A stretch of DNA of 64,000 nucleotides from Blastomussa wellsi (taxonomy: Eukaryota > Cnidaria > Anthozoa > Scleractinia > Plerogyridae), in contig OX393566.1 of NCBI GenBank assembly GCA_947652115.1, positions 18,899,095 through 18,963,094 of the forward strand, given 5' to 3'. Under the pieces are notes generated by a model that was not told the origin of the DNA, did no database searches, and saw only the letters and a list, made by a program, of their open reading frames with translations. The position numbers and the translations under genes are program-made. Shown here piece after piece: positions 11,018 through 21,401 of this stretch (the first letter of the stretch is position 1; every line of letters begins with the position of its first letter).

Positions 11018-12345
11018 TCATTTTGCAGTTGAAACATGCGTTTTTAGCGATATTTGTTGTATTGTGACTTCATATTTCGATCGCAAATAAAGTTGTTGTT
11101 GTTGGTTGTTCATATTGCTGAAATGCATGTTGAAGCATAAAACGTCAGTCATGTCTGCGGGCTTTGGAACCATTACATTGTATACGCGGCTTACTTGAGA
11201 GTGTTTTCCGGGCGTGGCTCCAAATACAACCCAGCCAAGGGGAGATTGTCTTGCAACAAGGCTCGCGGCTTCTCTGGTTTCACCTGTGTGCAGTTTAGGG
11301 TGATCAATGCCAATAAGTATGTCAACCGGGCCATTTTTTCTTCGAATTTCTTCTTCTCGGAGCCCAAACAATCCAGCAAGGTGACTGAGTTTCATTTCTG
11401 TAATGTCACTGCTAATACACGGGATGCCCACTGCTGTAATGGTGTGGATATCGCGTCGGGTTCCCAATGATCGGATGCGAACACGGAACAGCTTCGTTGT
11501 CAATTCTTCTTCCACCCCACCGACTTTAGCTAACGTGATGGTTACATCCTTGCCCTTGAGACCTAATTCTTTTGCAACTGACAACTTGATTAAGCTGACC
11601 TGAGCACCAGAGTCCAGTAGCAAGCTTCCTTGTTTGACGGTGTCTAGTCCCAGGATTTCCACGCACACGACGGGAAGTACAGTTTCTTTACTGGTTGTTA
11701 CTGATGAAATGGTCAGGGCTGTGGCGGGACTTGTTATGTTGGCGGCGTGTAACAGCGGGTGGTGAAAGTACTTGCACTGGCTCCCATTGAAGGTCTCACT
11801 GCATTGGCGTCTACGGGAACAGGTAGCTACATTATGTTCACGACCAGCACGTTTAAGGCAGCTGAAGCAACCATGGTTCTCCTTTACAGCTTTTAGTCGG
11901 TCACTGGCGCCCATTGAGATGAATTTCTGACACTGGTCCGTCCAGTGGGTTGAGGTCTTACATAACCAGCACTTGTGGTTCACTGGTTTCTTTTCCACTA
12001 TTTCTGATACCTGATTAACCTGCGTGAGGCTCTGTTTAGAATTCCGTAGTGGTGCTGTTGCCCTCATTCTTGATTTCATCTCTGACGTCATCCAGGACAT
12101 CAATGTTTCTAGTGTTGCGTGACTTTTCGTACTTTCCAGAAAACGTGACCAAACTTTGCGGTCATCAGGGCACATCTTCTGTTCAATAATCGCTAACATA
12201 TGATTGTTATCCATGTCATTTTGCCGACCAACTTCGGTGAGGGAGTTAAAACTTCGTCTTACTAGATGAACCAGATCGCAGAAACGGGCGTCTTCTTCGT
12301 CACGCAAAGGTCTAAATCGGGCGATGTCTTGCGTGATTGTGTCAG
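11018..12345 (-). pseudogene. BEL/Pao gag C-terminus, zinc knuckles and aspartic protease, copy A
   Basis: Minus-strand continuation of the gag that starts at 20069, interrupted by the gypsy insertion at 12346. It reads TDTITQDIARFRPLRDEEDA, then a CCHC knuckle (CWLCKTSTHWTDQC), a second Cys/His cluster (CFSCLKRAGREHNVATC), and a retropepsin with LLLDSGAQVSLIK and ILIGIDH, then GWVVFGATPG. That is the BEL/Pao gag-protease order. The frame ends at 11018 soon after the protease; no RT, RNase H or integrase follows, so pol is missing. The open frame extends to 12466 only because it reads into the gypsy LTR. Copy B is 53374-54701. Confidence 0.9.
12342..12345 (+). repeat. Target-site duplication (tcag), left
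   Basis: tcag directly before the 5' LTR is repeated directly after the 3' LTR at 19177-19180. Removing the element plus one copy restores one continuous BEL gag frame across the site. Confidence 0.85.
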
Positions 12346-12514
12346 TGTGACGTGTCTGTGTTACGCAATATGTGCGGGAACCTGGGAACGAGGCTGCGAC
12401 CTCGTGGTAATATTTGGTGAAGTAGTTCGGTCGAGCCGTTTCATGTTTACTAATATTCTCCAGCAAAATAAAGGACGTTTACAAGTTGAACTATCATTTA
12501 TTCGACTGGCAACA
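12346..12514 (+). repeat. Gypsy 5' LTR, copy A
   Basis: Starts tgtgacgtgtctgtg and ends ctggcaaca. It contains AATAAAGG near its 3' end, a likely poly(A) signal when the LTR acts at the 3' end. Confidence 0.95.
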
Positions 12515-12516
12515 TT

Positions 12517-12534
12517 TGGCGACCCTGCCAGGAC
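12517..12534 (+). promoter_or_regulatory. Primer-binding site
   Basis: tggcgaccctgccaggac starts two bases after the LTR; its complement ends in CCA, as expected of a tRNA 3' end. I cannot name the tRNA. Confidence 0.75.
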
Positions 12535-12682
12535 TGATGTTCAACCGATGTTTGGTGTTATTTTGTGGAGGAAAGCGAGGAAATCAGAGAAAATGCTGAC
12601 CGATCGATTAATGGCGGCAAATGGCCGTTGGCACATCCTTTAATTGCACTAAAACATAAGCGACTGCTGTGACGAGAAGAAA

Positions 12683-14089
12683 ATGACGGATTCCGTGCTC
12701 GAAGAACTGCAGCTTCAAGTCGAGGGAGAAATTTGTAAACTCCCGACCGTGGAAATGGAGTTGTTAGCGGAGCGTGTCGGGTTGGAATCAAAAGAATACA
12801 AGGGGAAGAGTAAACTTGTAATGTCCAGGATTGTTCGTGCAAAAGTTGAAGATGAGGTTGAGAAAGCGAAAGACAAGGTTGAATATCTCACGGAACTCAA
12901 GAATTTCATTGTGGGGACGCCACCGCCACTCGAAGAAACAGAACAAAATCAAGATGAGTCGGTTAAAGCGAAAATGGAATACGAAGCTCTACGTAAACAG
13001 TTCGAGGGAATGATGGAGTCGTACAAGAAGAAAATGGAGCAGGCTTCAGTTAAGTCCGAGGACACAAAACCATCCACACCAGCCGCTTCAGCGTCGAAAC
13101 CAAAAGAAGGTAACGTTGTATCACTGGTAGATGTTAAAACTGCTCTAAGGAGAGATTTTAAGATGACGGGCGTTATTGGAGGAGAGGAACAAAAGGACAG
13201 ATTGTCCTTCATCAGTCTAATTCGCCAAATCGATGCAGGACTAGAAAAGGGTTACAAAGAACGGGAGATTAATGATGCAGTGATTCGTGCTATTAGTCCC
13301 AGCTTGAAGTTACGATCATATCTAGAAACTATGAAAACACTTACCTTGGCAAAATTAAGACAGATGTTAAGGGCCCATTATAAACAGAAATCAGGCACTG
13401 AACTGTACCAAGAACTGATAACAATGTGCCAATCACCCAAGGAAGCCCCTCAGGACTTCCTGATTAGGGCCCTTGACTTAAGACAACAGGTTATATTTGC
13501 ATCGCAAGCTGAGGGTGGCCCTGTTAAATATGAATCATCGCTTGTTCATTCTTTGTTCCTTCACGCTGTCGAAACGGGCCTACAGGACGAATCTGTCCGT
13601 AATAAATTGCGACCGTTCCTTCAGAAGACAGATGTGACAGACGAAGAATTAATGGAGCAAATTAATGTGGTGGTATCCGAAGAATCAGAGAGAAAGGGTA
13701 AGCTGGGAGCCACCAACGACAAGAATGTGAATGTGAGTTGCTTGGAAGTTGACAGTGACAAGAAGTGTGGGTCAAAAAGAGAAGCAAAGTCTGAGAGGCC
13801 TGACAGGCTAATGGTTACCCTAGAGGCTGTCCAATCAGATATTGCTGTCCTGAAAGAAGCTATGGCCTCCCAGAATACTAGAGAGAGAGAAAGAGTCCAA
13901 CCCAGGCAACCATTTGAGAACCAAAGGAGACGTGTCTGCCCAGCATGCCAAACAGCAAACCAAGAGTTCTGTGACCATTGTTTCCGCTGTGGTTCAAGTG
14001 ACCATTTTGCACGAGGGTGTCGCAGGGGTGCAGCCAGCATACCAAATCAGGGAAACCGAAGGAGGCTACCACCGCGGGACAGGGAGTAG
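12683..14089 (+). CDS. Gypsy gag, copy A
   Basis: 468 codons from the first ATG after the primer site. The N-terminal 150 residues are charged and partly coiled-coil-like, with an acidic/Lys-rich stretch. The middle part (about 190-330) has a capsid-like helical composition with QKDRLSFISLIRQID and SPKEAPQDFLIRALDLR. The C-terminus has one CCHC zinc knuckle ([14 protein letters not shown], about 435-448) for RNA binding, preceded by two CxxC pairs (CPACQ, CDHC). Gag forms the particle that packages the RNA and hosts reverse transcription. The frame is intact. The final 73 bases overlap the protease ORF, where a slip site lies. Copy B is 55039-56445. Confidence 0.92.
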   Translation: MTDSVLEELQLQVEGEICKLPTVEMELLAERVGLESKEYKGKSKLVMSRIVRAKVEDEVEKAKDKVEYLTELKNFIVGTPPPLEETEQNQDESVKAKMEYEALRKQFEGMMESYKKKMEQASVKSEDTKPSTPAASASKPKEGNVVSLVDVKTALRRDFKMTGVIGGEEQKDRLSFISLIRQIDAGLEKGYKEREINDAVIRAISPSLKLRSYLETMKTLTLAKLRQMLRAHYKQKSGTELYQELITMCQSPKEAPQDFLIRALDLRQQVIFASQAEGGPVKYESSLVHSLFLHAVETGLQDESVRNKLRPFLQKTDVTDEELMEQINVVVSEESERKGKLGATNDKNVNVSCLEVDSDKKCGSKREAKSERPDRLMVTLEAVQSDIAVLKEAMASQNTRERERVQPRQPFENQRRRVCPACQTANQEFCDHCFRCGSSDHFARGCRRGAASIPNQGNRRRLPPRDRE

Positions 14090-14790
14090 CTGATGACCAC
14101 ATCAAAAGGTCCCATGTTTGTGTTAACTGTGGCAGGAAGGGATTATCTTTAAAGCAATGTTCAAATTGTCAGTCAGTACACTACTGTTCTCAGAAATGTC
14201 AAAGAGCCCATTGGATGAAGCATAAGAAGTTGTGTAGTGCAATTAAGTACCTGTCTAACCAGGAGAAAAGGGATGTTTCTGACAGTGGCATGTATGTTAG
14301 TCACCTTACACCAAACCAACATGCAAGAGTTGTAAAATTGGTGGGGAAGAGATGTACGGTTCAGTGTGTAATGAATAATGTTCAAACAGAAGCATTGTGG
14401 GACACCGGTGCCCAAGTTTCTATTGTTTCCAAGGACTGGATTGCTGAGAACCTGCCCACAGTTGAGAGTCGTCAAATGTGTGAACTGCTTAATGACCAAG
14501 GACTTGATTTGAAAGCAGCTAATGGTACTGAAATCCCATACGAAGGATGGATTGAAGTTTCTTTCAAGTTGGCGACCTCAGATGACAAACATGGTATGTC
14601 GGTACCCTTCCTGATTTCAACAGAAGCTATTGATCATCCCATTATTGGATACAATGTAATTGAAGAAATTGTGAGAAACCCTGCTAGTGATTCACCGCCC
14701 AATTATGAACGAGACATTAGTCAATGCTTTAAGCTCAAGTCTCCCAAATGCAAAGCAGGAGGATGTCAAAGCTTTGGTTGGTCTCATTAG
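14017..14790 (+). CDS. MYND zinc finger-retropepsin ORF in the -1 frame, copy A
   Basis: No ATG is used in the overlap; the frame (opening at 14017) is in the -1 frame relative to gag and is best reached by frameshifting at 14050-14056. Residues 35-73 form a complete MYND finger: C35, C38, C48, C51, C57, C61, H69, C73 with Y56. This is followed at about 128 by an aspartic protease active site ([12 protein letters not shown]) and the flap/C-terminal GYNVIEEIV region near 215. MYND fingers usually bind proline-rich peptides; what one does in a retroelement polyprotein is unknown. The last ~25 residues after about 14690 are out of the expected frame, since pol continues in another frame. Copy B is 56373-57146. 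Confidence 0.88.
   Translation: MSQGCSQHTKSGKPKEATTAGQGVADDHIKRSHVCVNCGRKGLSLKQCSNCQSVHYCSQKCQRAHWMKHKKLCSAIKYLSNQEKRDVSDSGMYVSHLTPNQHARVVKLVGKRCTVQCVMNNVQTEALWDTGAQVSIVSKDWIAENLPTVESRQMCELLNDQGLDLKAANGTEIPYEGWIEVSFKLATSDDKHGMSVPFLISTEAIDHPIIGYNVIEEIVRNPASDSPPNYERDISQCFKLKSPKCKAGGCQSFGWSH
14050..14056 (+). promoter_or_regulatory. Probable -1 ribosomal frameshift heptamer GGGAAAC
   Basis: In the gag frame the bases read G GGA AAC, exactly the X XXY YYZ phasing. A -1 slip moves ribosomes into the protease frame 31 bases before the gag stop at 14087-14089. A GC-rich stretch follows about 8 nt downstream and could form the stimulatory structure, but I could not fold it. Copy B is 56406-56412. 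Confidence 0.7.
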
Positions 14791-17700
14791 GACAAACATC
14801 CCAAGTGAACTGTGTAGTGTGAAAGTAACGAAAAGGGACATGGTAGTTCCAAAGAATGAGACAGTGGTAGTAACTTGCTCTGTGAATACTGGCCCAATTG
14901 AGTCAAGACTTCCAGTGTTGTTTGAACCAGATGTTGAATCACCATGGCCATCAGGACTCGAGGTCCCTGAAACATTAGTAACTATCAGAGGTGGTGCTTC
15001 ATCGCGTGTCAAAATTCAACTGAGAAACACTACAGACCATGATATCACCTTGAAAAACAGGACAGTGTTAGGCAAGCTCCAGCTAGTCAAATCCATAACC
15101 CCATTAGAAGTACGAAGGAGAGAGAATGAAGAAAGTTCGGAAGACAGCATGCTTTCTAGTGACAAATCATCAGAGGAGCAAGAAGAGCTCGGCTTGCAAT
15201 CGGACGCAGCGGTCATGAAGGAATGTCAAAATAACACTAGCAACCCACCTCCAGATGTTGATTTAGGAGACCTGACACAAGACCAAAAAAATGCAGTAAT
15301 GAACATGCTAATAGAGGAAGCAGATTCCTTTTCGAAGGATGACAATGATGTAGGATGTGCAGAGGGCCTGCAACTTAAGATTAACCTGTCAGATGAAAGT
15401 CCAGTCCAGAAAAACTATACAGCTATTCCAAGGCCTTTGTACCCAGAAGTGAAACAATATGTTGAAGACTTGCTCAACCGTGGATGGGTGCGGAAGTCAC
15501 GCTCGGCCTATTCATCGCCAGTAGTTTGTGTGCGGAAAAAGGACGGTTCTTTGAGACTATGTGTAGACTTTCGTGAGCTGAACAGAAGAACAGTACCAGA
15601 CCGACACCCACTTCCTCGGGTACAAACAACCATTGAGAATCTTGGAGGAAACAGTTGGTTTTCTCTGTTGGACCAAGGAAATGCTTACCATCAAGGATTT
15701 GTCAGCCCTCAATGTCAACACATGACTGCATTTGTAACACCATGGGGCCTGTACGAGTGGGTGAGGATCCCATTTGGTCTCAGAAATGCTCCTGGAGAAT
15801 TTCAAAGATTCATGGAGGACTGTCTTGAAGGACTTAGAGATGAAATTTGTGTACCTTATCTAGACGATGTGATTGTTTTCAGCGGAACTTTTGAGGAACA
15901 CATTGAGAATGTACGGACAGTGTTGAGGAGGCTACGTGAACATGGGATAAAGCTTAAAGCCAGAAAATGTAAGCTGTTCAAGAAGGAGGTTAATTACCTG
16001 GGGAGAATTGTTTCTGCTGACGGATATCGAGTGGATCCCTCAAATGTTAAGGCTGTCTTAGCACTTAAAGAGACTAACCCCAAAACTGTTGGAGATGTGA
16101 GAAAACTGCTAGGTTTGTTGGGGTATTACCGAAAATACATTCAAGACTTCTCCAGAATTGCGCAGCCTCTCTTCGAACTCTTGAAGGCGCCCGGGGTTAA
16201 ATCTAGCAGACATCCTAATCAAACAGGAAGACGTAGTCAGAAAGGAAATGGGACGCAAGCACCATCCAGGCATGCTATTGTTTGGACAGAAGAACATCAA
16301 GGAGTGTTAGAGAAACTCATAGACTGTCTGGCTAACCCGCCAATTCTTGGTTACCCAGATTATGATCTCCCATTTGTCCTGCACACAGATGCATCAAACG
16401 AAGGACTTGGAGCGGTGCTTTATCAGCGTCAGTCCGGTGAAATGCGTGTCATAGGGTATGGATCCAGAACCCTCACCCCGGCTGAGAGAAACTACCATCT
16501 TCATTCTGGAAAGTTAGAGTTCTTAGCTTTGAAATGGGCCATTTGTGAGCAGTTCAGGGACTATCTGTACTATGCACCATCATTCACAGTCTACACGGAC
16601 AATAACCCCCTGACGTATGTTTTATCGACAGCGAAACTTAATTCAACTGGACATCGTTGGGTGTGAGAATTGGCTGATTACAATTTTGAGATCAAGTACA
16701 GACCGGGTAAAGTGAACCAGGATGCTGATACCTTGTCAAGAATTCCATTGGACATCAACCAGTACATTCCTACTTGTACACAAGAGACTTCACAGGAGGT
16801 GATCAGTGCAACTTTGACTGGTATTAAGGCACTTCAGAACGGTGATACAGTGTGGATAACAGCAATAAGTAACAGAGCGGATGCATTGAGCCTTGACTCT
16901 GATCTTCTTGATTCCAAGAACTATGACAAAATCGAGCCTCAAGTCATCCTGACAGCTCAGAAACAAGACCCAAGTATCGGCAGAGTTCTTGCATTCAAAC
17001 TCAATGGACGCAAACCAGCAATCCATGAAATATCTAGAGAGCTTCCACAAACAAGAAAGTTACTACGTGAATGGCCGAAGCTGGAAATTGGACGTGATGG
17101 GCTGTTGAGAAGGAAACGTGGAGAGAATTTACAACTGGTGTTGCCAAAGCAATTTCATCGCCTGGTCTATAAGGAACTACACCAAGAAATGGGACATTTG
17201 GGGTCAGAGAGAGTACTACAACTTGCTCGTGAGAGATTTTACTGGCCCAACATGCAGCGAGACATTATCCACTTCGTGACCCAGGTGTGCAGTTGTCTGA
17301 AGCAAAGGCGACCAAATGTCTCGACACGTGCCCCTCTCCAACCTATTGTCACTAGTGCACCCTTTGAGTTGATATCTATTGATTACATGCAGTTGGAAAG
17401 AAGCTCTGGTGGGTACGAATACATTCTGGTCATTGTTGATCACTTCACACGATTTGCGCAGGCATATCCCACCAGAAATAAGTCAGCACGAACAGCAGCC
17501 GACAAGCTCTACAACGACTTTGTACTTCGTTTTGGAACGCCAGCTCGTATTCTGCATGATCAAGGAAGAGAATTCGAGAACAAATTGTTCCACCAGTTAC
17601 AACAGTCGTGCGGAATGATACGTTCAAGGACCACGCCCTACCATCCGCAATGCAATGGTAAAGCGGAGCGATTTAACCAGACCTTGCTATCGATGTTACG

Positions 17701-18676
17701 GACGCTACCTGAAGAGAAGAAAAGCAAGTGGTCAGAGTATGTGCCCAAGGTTGTACACGCTTACAATTGTACCCGGAGTGAATCAACTGGGTATTCACCG
17801 TCTTACCTCCTTTTTGGGAGGTCACCACGCCTTCCAGTGGACTTGATATTTGGACCTGCACAAGAGGAAGTTAACGTGACCCACACAGAATACGCTGACA
17901 AATGGAAGATTGCTATGAAAGAAGCATATTCATTGGCTTTAAAGAACGCCTCCAAGACTGCAACGGGTGGCAAGAAACAGTATGATTGCAAAGTGCGGTA
18001 TACAAAGTTACAACCTGGGGACAGAGTACTGGTCCGAAATTTATCTGAGCGCGGTGGACCAGGGAAACTTCGGTCGTATTGGGAACAGAAAATACATGTC
18101 GTGAGAGAGCAGAAGGGGGAACTACCCATATACAAAGTGAGCCCAGAAGGACAGCCAGACAAGTCAAGAGTACTCCACAGAAATCTCTTACTGCCATGTG
18201 ACTACCTCTCTGCAGATACTGAGGAGCTCGTTCCGCAGTCAGTCCAAGGGAAGAGGACGGCGCCTGTTCGGTCGAGAAGGCATAAAGAAATAGTTCACCA
18301 AGCTCACCATAATGAAAGCGACAGTGGGGAGGAGGATGACATACCTGGCCTGGTACCCAGAGATCTGGACGCATTGTCCCTTCCAATGTCAGTGGCAGGA
18401 CCTGAGGAAGTTAGGGAAGTACAACCAGATAACACTGATAATGAAGCAATGCCTGAGAGAATGGGGAAAGGCCCAGACCATGTTGAGACTCCCGACCATC
18501 TGCAGTGTTCAAACTGGTCCCAATATTGTACCTGGATGGTCCTCTCCACCTTTCCAAGTACCCTGGATGTTACCTATGCACCAGTACCTTGTACCACCCT
18601 GTTTTGTTCCTTTGGTGTACCCAAACTATTTGCAGATGATACACACCTGATGCCTCCAGAGTTATTGACTGTTTAA
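14687..18676 (+). pseudogene. Gypsy pol: RT, RNase H, integrase, with one in-frame stop, copy A
   Basis: The frame equals the gag frame. An N-terminal linker (to about residue 240) leads to [35 protein letters not shown], the YLDD box at 15857-15868 and [13 protein letters not shown]; then RNase H ([23 protein letters not shown]). TGA at 16664-16666 replaces the codon between HRWV and ELADYNF, after which the same frame continues. Integrase follows: HH-CC zinc region (HQEMGHLG ... CSCLKQ), catalytic D in SIDYMQ, D in HDQGREF, E in KAERFNQ, then a C-terminal tail whose last ~80 residues do not resemble the family and may be frameshifted. Copy B (57043-61032) has the same TGA at 59020-59022. 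Confidence 0.92.
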
Positions 18677-19007
18677 GACTCTTAACGACGTTGTTGTTGA
18701 ACTGATAATTATTGTATTAATTGTAGAATTACTAGTCTTTTTATGTGCTGCAGTGCCTATTCACGGGCAAATAAGTAGTATAGTTCTTCAAGAACTTTGA
18801 CTGTGCCATTTTCAAGTTATGAGTGGACAAGTATACATTTTGATTTGTATTGTTGCATAAAGTTGCTAACATTGGGCCTGATCAACCCATATGATGCAAG
18901 GAACACAAGCAATGAGAGTGAGAATATTGTGATGTGGCATGTTTTTATAGGGAGTCCAGAACTCCAGTGAACACTGTACTAGCAAATGTCCCGGAAGTCG
19001 GGGAGTG
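18677..19007 (+). other. Gypsy 3' untranslated region with polypurine tract
   Basis: Non-coding. ggaagtcggggag at 18993-19005 is a purine-rich tract two bases before the 3' LTR, the expected plus-strand primer, although broken by tc. Confidence 0.6.
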
Positions 19008-19176
19008 TGTGACGTGTCTGTGTTACGCAATATGTGCGGGAACCTGGGAACGAGGCTGCGACCTCGTGGTAATATTTGGTGAAGTAGTTCGGTCGAGCCG
19101 TTTCATGTTTACTAATATTCTCCAGCAAAATAAAGGACGTTTACAAGTTGAACTATCATTTATTCGACTGGCAACA
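19008..19176 (+). repeat. Gypsy 3' LTR, copy A
   Basis: Identical by eye to 12346-12514 over 169 bp, followed by the tcag duplication at 19177-19180. Confidence 0.95.
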
Positions 19177-20069
19177 TCAGCAACAAACCGCGGGTCTCCA
19201 TAGATTGACTCCAGGTACTCCCACGCGGCATCATAATCTTGTCCAATTCCCTTGATTAATTCCAGCGGCTTGCCGCTCAAGTTCGATCTTAGAATGGTAA
19301 TTGCGTCACGTTTGGTGTATCTTGATTCGACAAGATGCTTGAAATCTGCCTTGAAAATCGCGAATTCTCTGACGTCACCAGAGAATCTTGGCATTTTCGG
19401 TTTTTCCATCCGGAAAGCTGATTGCGTGACGTTTCCGTTTGCGCTGGCGGGTGGCGTAACGTGCTCTGTAATTTCATTATTTCCCGGTGGGACCATGGCT
19501 TCACCGGCATTTTGTACATTTTCGGCGGGATTTTCTACTCCAGTGACGTTTTCTTGCAAAATTGGAGGCGAAGACGCTGCGTTCTCTCCCTGGTTAGCCG
19601 CATTTCCTGCCAGGTTTTTGTCTTGAATGACAGGCGCTTCGGTGGTTTCTTCTGAAGTTCCGGGGGCGGTTTTTTCGGTAACCAGAGTTCCGACATCTGT
19701 TTCTAAAAATTCTTCGGGTGGTTTTACACTTCCGCTCGGTGTTTTCTTTTCTTTTAAAGTCGCAACTTCTCTTAAATAATCTTCGGTATCAATTTTTAGC
19801 TTCAAATACATTTCCTGGCATTCTTCCATCCAAGCTTCTTCATGTTCGAATTCAGCGTCGTCCTCGAGGAGCAGTAAGAATTCGTCGTGTCTTGATGATA
19901 ACTCTGTAAATTTTTGTTCGTATTTGTCCAATTCTTTTCTCACTTCTTCCGCTGGCCGATTTCCAGATACTTGAATGCAAAGAATTTTTCCTTGACGGGT
20001 AAGCGCGCCCTTACAGTTTCTTCGTTTTATTTTGGCTTGTTTAACGGCATTTTCGGTTGTTTCAGCCAT
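19177..20069 (-). pseudogene. BEL/Pao gag N-terminus, copy A
   Basis: The minus-strand ATG at 20067-20069 starts MAETTENAVKQAKIKRRNC. A coiled-coil, acidic N-terminal region (about 30-110) and a Pro/Thr/Asn-rich linker lead into the capsid-like part (MPRFSGDVREFAIFKADF, LELIKGIGQDYDAAWEYL, GDPRFVAD). The frame is cut by the gypsy 3' LTR after codons for FVAD and resumes in frame at 12345. The two exposed parts together code for gag and protease only. Copy B is 61533-62425. Confidence 0.9.
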
Positions 20070-20947
20070 TGTTTTACGTCTTAATTCTCTACGAACCTTG
20101 CCGGTTAGCTAGAAATCGAATGATGTTTCGCAAGAAAACCAAGACGATCCACTACTGAAGAATACTCGCAAATCGGATAACTGATTATAACCGTGTTTGT
20201 TGTGTTTACAGTGTTTATTCGATCTGAAATCAAAATGTACAATATAATCTACTTAGCTAAATCAATTAACAAGAAAAACGAAACAATTAAAACAAGCGAA
20301 GCGGGAAAAACTGATATAAGGCTGTAACAATTATCGTGCTATGTGGACGATTCCTCAATGTCCTTATTGTTCAAAAGCTGATAAATTCTAAGCTAACAAG
20401 CTGAAATCATTGACAGTATAATAACAATGTTTACAAACTTACTTCTATGGCGAGTTTTCTTAACCTTCCTTGATCGGGATAACCATAACACTGAGTCGCA
20501 GGTGAGCAGTTAATTACAGTGAACGTGTTCAATACAGATCGCGGGTTAAAACTAAACTACTTAATTTAACTTGAGCTTAAGATACTAGTTTACGCTTCCT
20601 TTTGGGCGTGTAAGAAACTACCGCAAGTTCCTTAATCAAAAATTCCTGTCATAGTTCACTGACTACGTTAACAGTTCCGAAACGAAATAAAACCCATGCC
20701 GGCAAATATTCTGCTCAGACGGTTGAGTTTTTTTGTTGCGTGTTTATTCAAACTCGCTGAATTGCCGAAACTTTGGATGTATACGGTTGATACGCTTTCG
20801 GGGGAACTCAACGATCCGGCAGCGCAGAAAACTAAATTAAATTTATCACGCTGCGGCGAACAAGCCGTGTTTTCGCGGTTGTTTGCAAATACGCCACGCA
20901 CTTTGCCTAAACTATGACCATCACTTTCACTTGTACGTTAGGCGGTT
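20070..20947. other. BEL leader region, no LTR recognised
   Basis: On the minus strand this precedes the BEL gag and should hold its primer site and 5' LTR. I could not find a matching partner on the other side of gag-protease, so no LTR is called. A 73-codon frame at 20696-20917 and its antisense are present in both copies but resemble nothing I know. Confidence 0.4.
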
Positions 20948-21401
20948 CAGAAAGTCTTCCTTCACTAGCATCACGTGTATTTATTTTCCAAATGGTACTT
21001 CCAAAACTCCAGTTGATGCCGTAGAGAAAACGTGAAATTGTCACGAGCGAACTCCGCCACGCACAGTCGAGACAAACGGTACGATCGTTGCATTCCCCAG
21101 GCTGTTTCGAACTTCTCTTTCATAAACATCGCTAATATTTACCTTCCAAATGTTCCTGTCACAACTACTCAAGTTCAAAAGGGATGCAATCGAAATTAAT
21201 TGAAAACTCAGCGCCATACACCAAAATTTATCTGTTTTTATCTGTTTTCGTGGCGAACGAACAAGTTGAAATTTCATTGTTCTGTACTCGACATTTCATT
21301 GGCTGAAGTTAAAAAATGCTGAAATCTATTGTTTCCGTTCTGCTTTGTGATTGGTTAACTTTGTCTGGGTGACCCCGGTTACAGTAGCCGCACTGTAAAA
21401 G
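20948..21401 (-). repeat. Right arm of a ~450 bp inverted repeat pair, copy A
   Basis: Partner of 10139-10584. The outer end reads ctgtaaaag. The two arms enclose the BEL/gypsy nest. Copy B is 63304-63757. Confidence 0.8.

Larger units (their letters stand above)
12346..19176 (+). mobile_element. Ty3/gypsy LTR retrotransposon nested in BEL, copy A
   Basis: A complete 6831 bp element: 169 bp LTRs (12346-12514 and 19008-19176) that are identical by eye, TG..CA ends, a 4 bp target duplication, a primer site, gag, a protease ORF in the -1 frame, RT-RNase H-integrase, and a purine tract before the 3' LTR. The order RT-RH-IN with a YLDD box is Ty3/gypsy. Identical LTRs imply a young insertion. One in-frame stop in pol and one frame change between protease and pol suggest this copy is not autonomous. 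Copy B is 54702-61532. Confidence 0.95.

Noticed and set aside
12346..12466. BEL gag start at 12466
   Set aside because: Those 40 codons are the gypsy LTR read antisense; the real gag start is at 20069.
20696..20917. A 73-codon ATG frame and its antisense mate, kept in both copies
   Set aside because: Preserved only because the copies are nearly identical; no family resemblance or domain, and it lies in the expected BEL leader.
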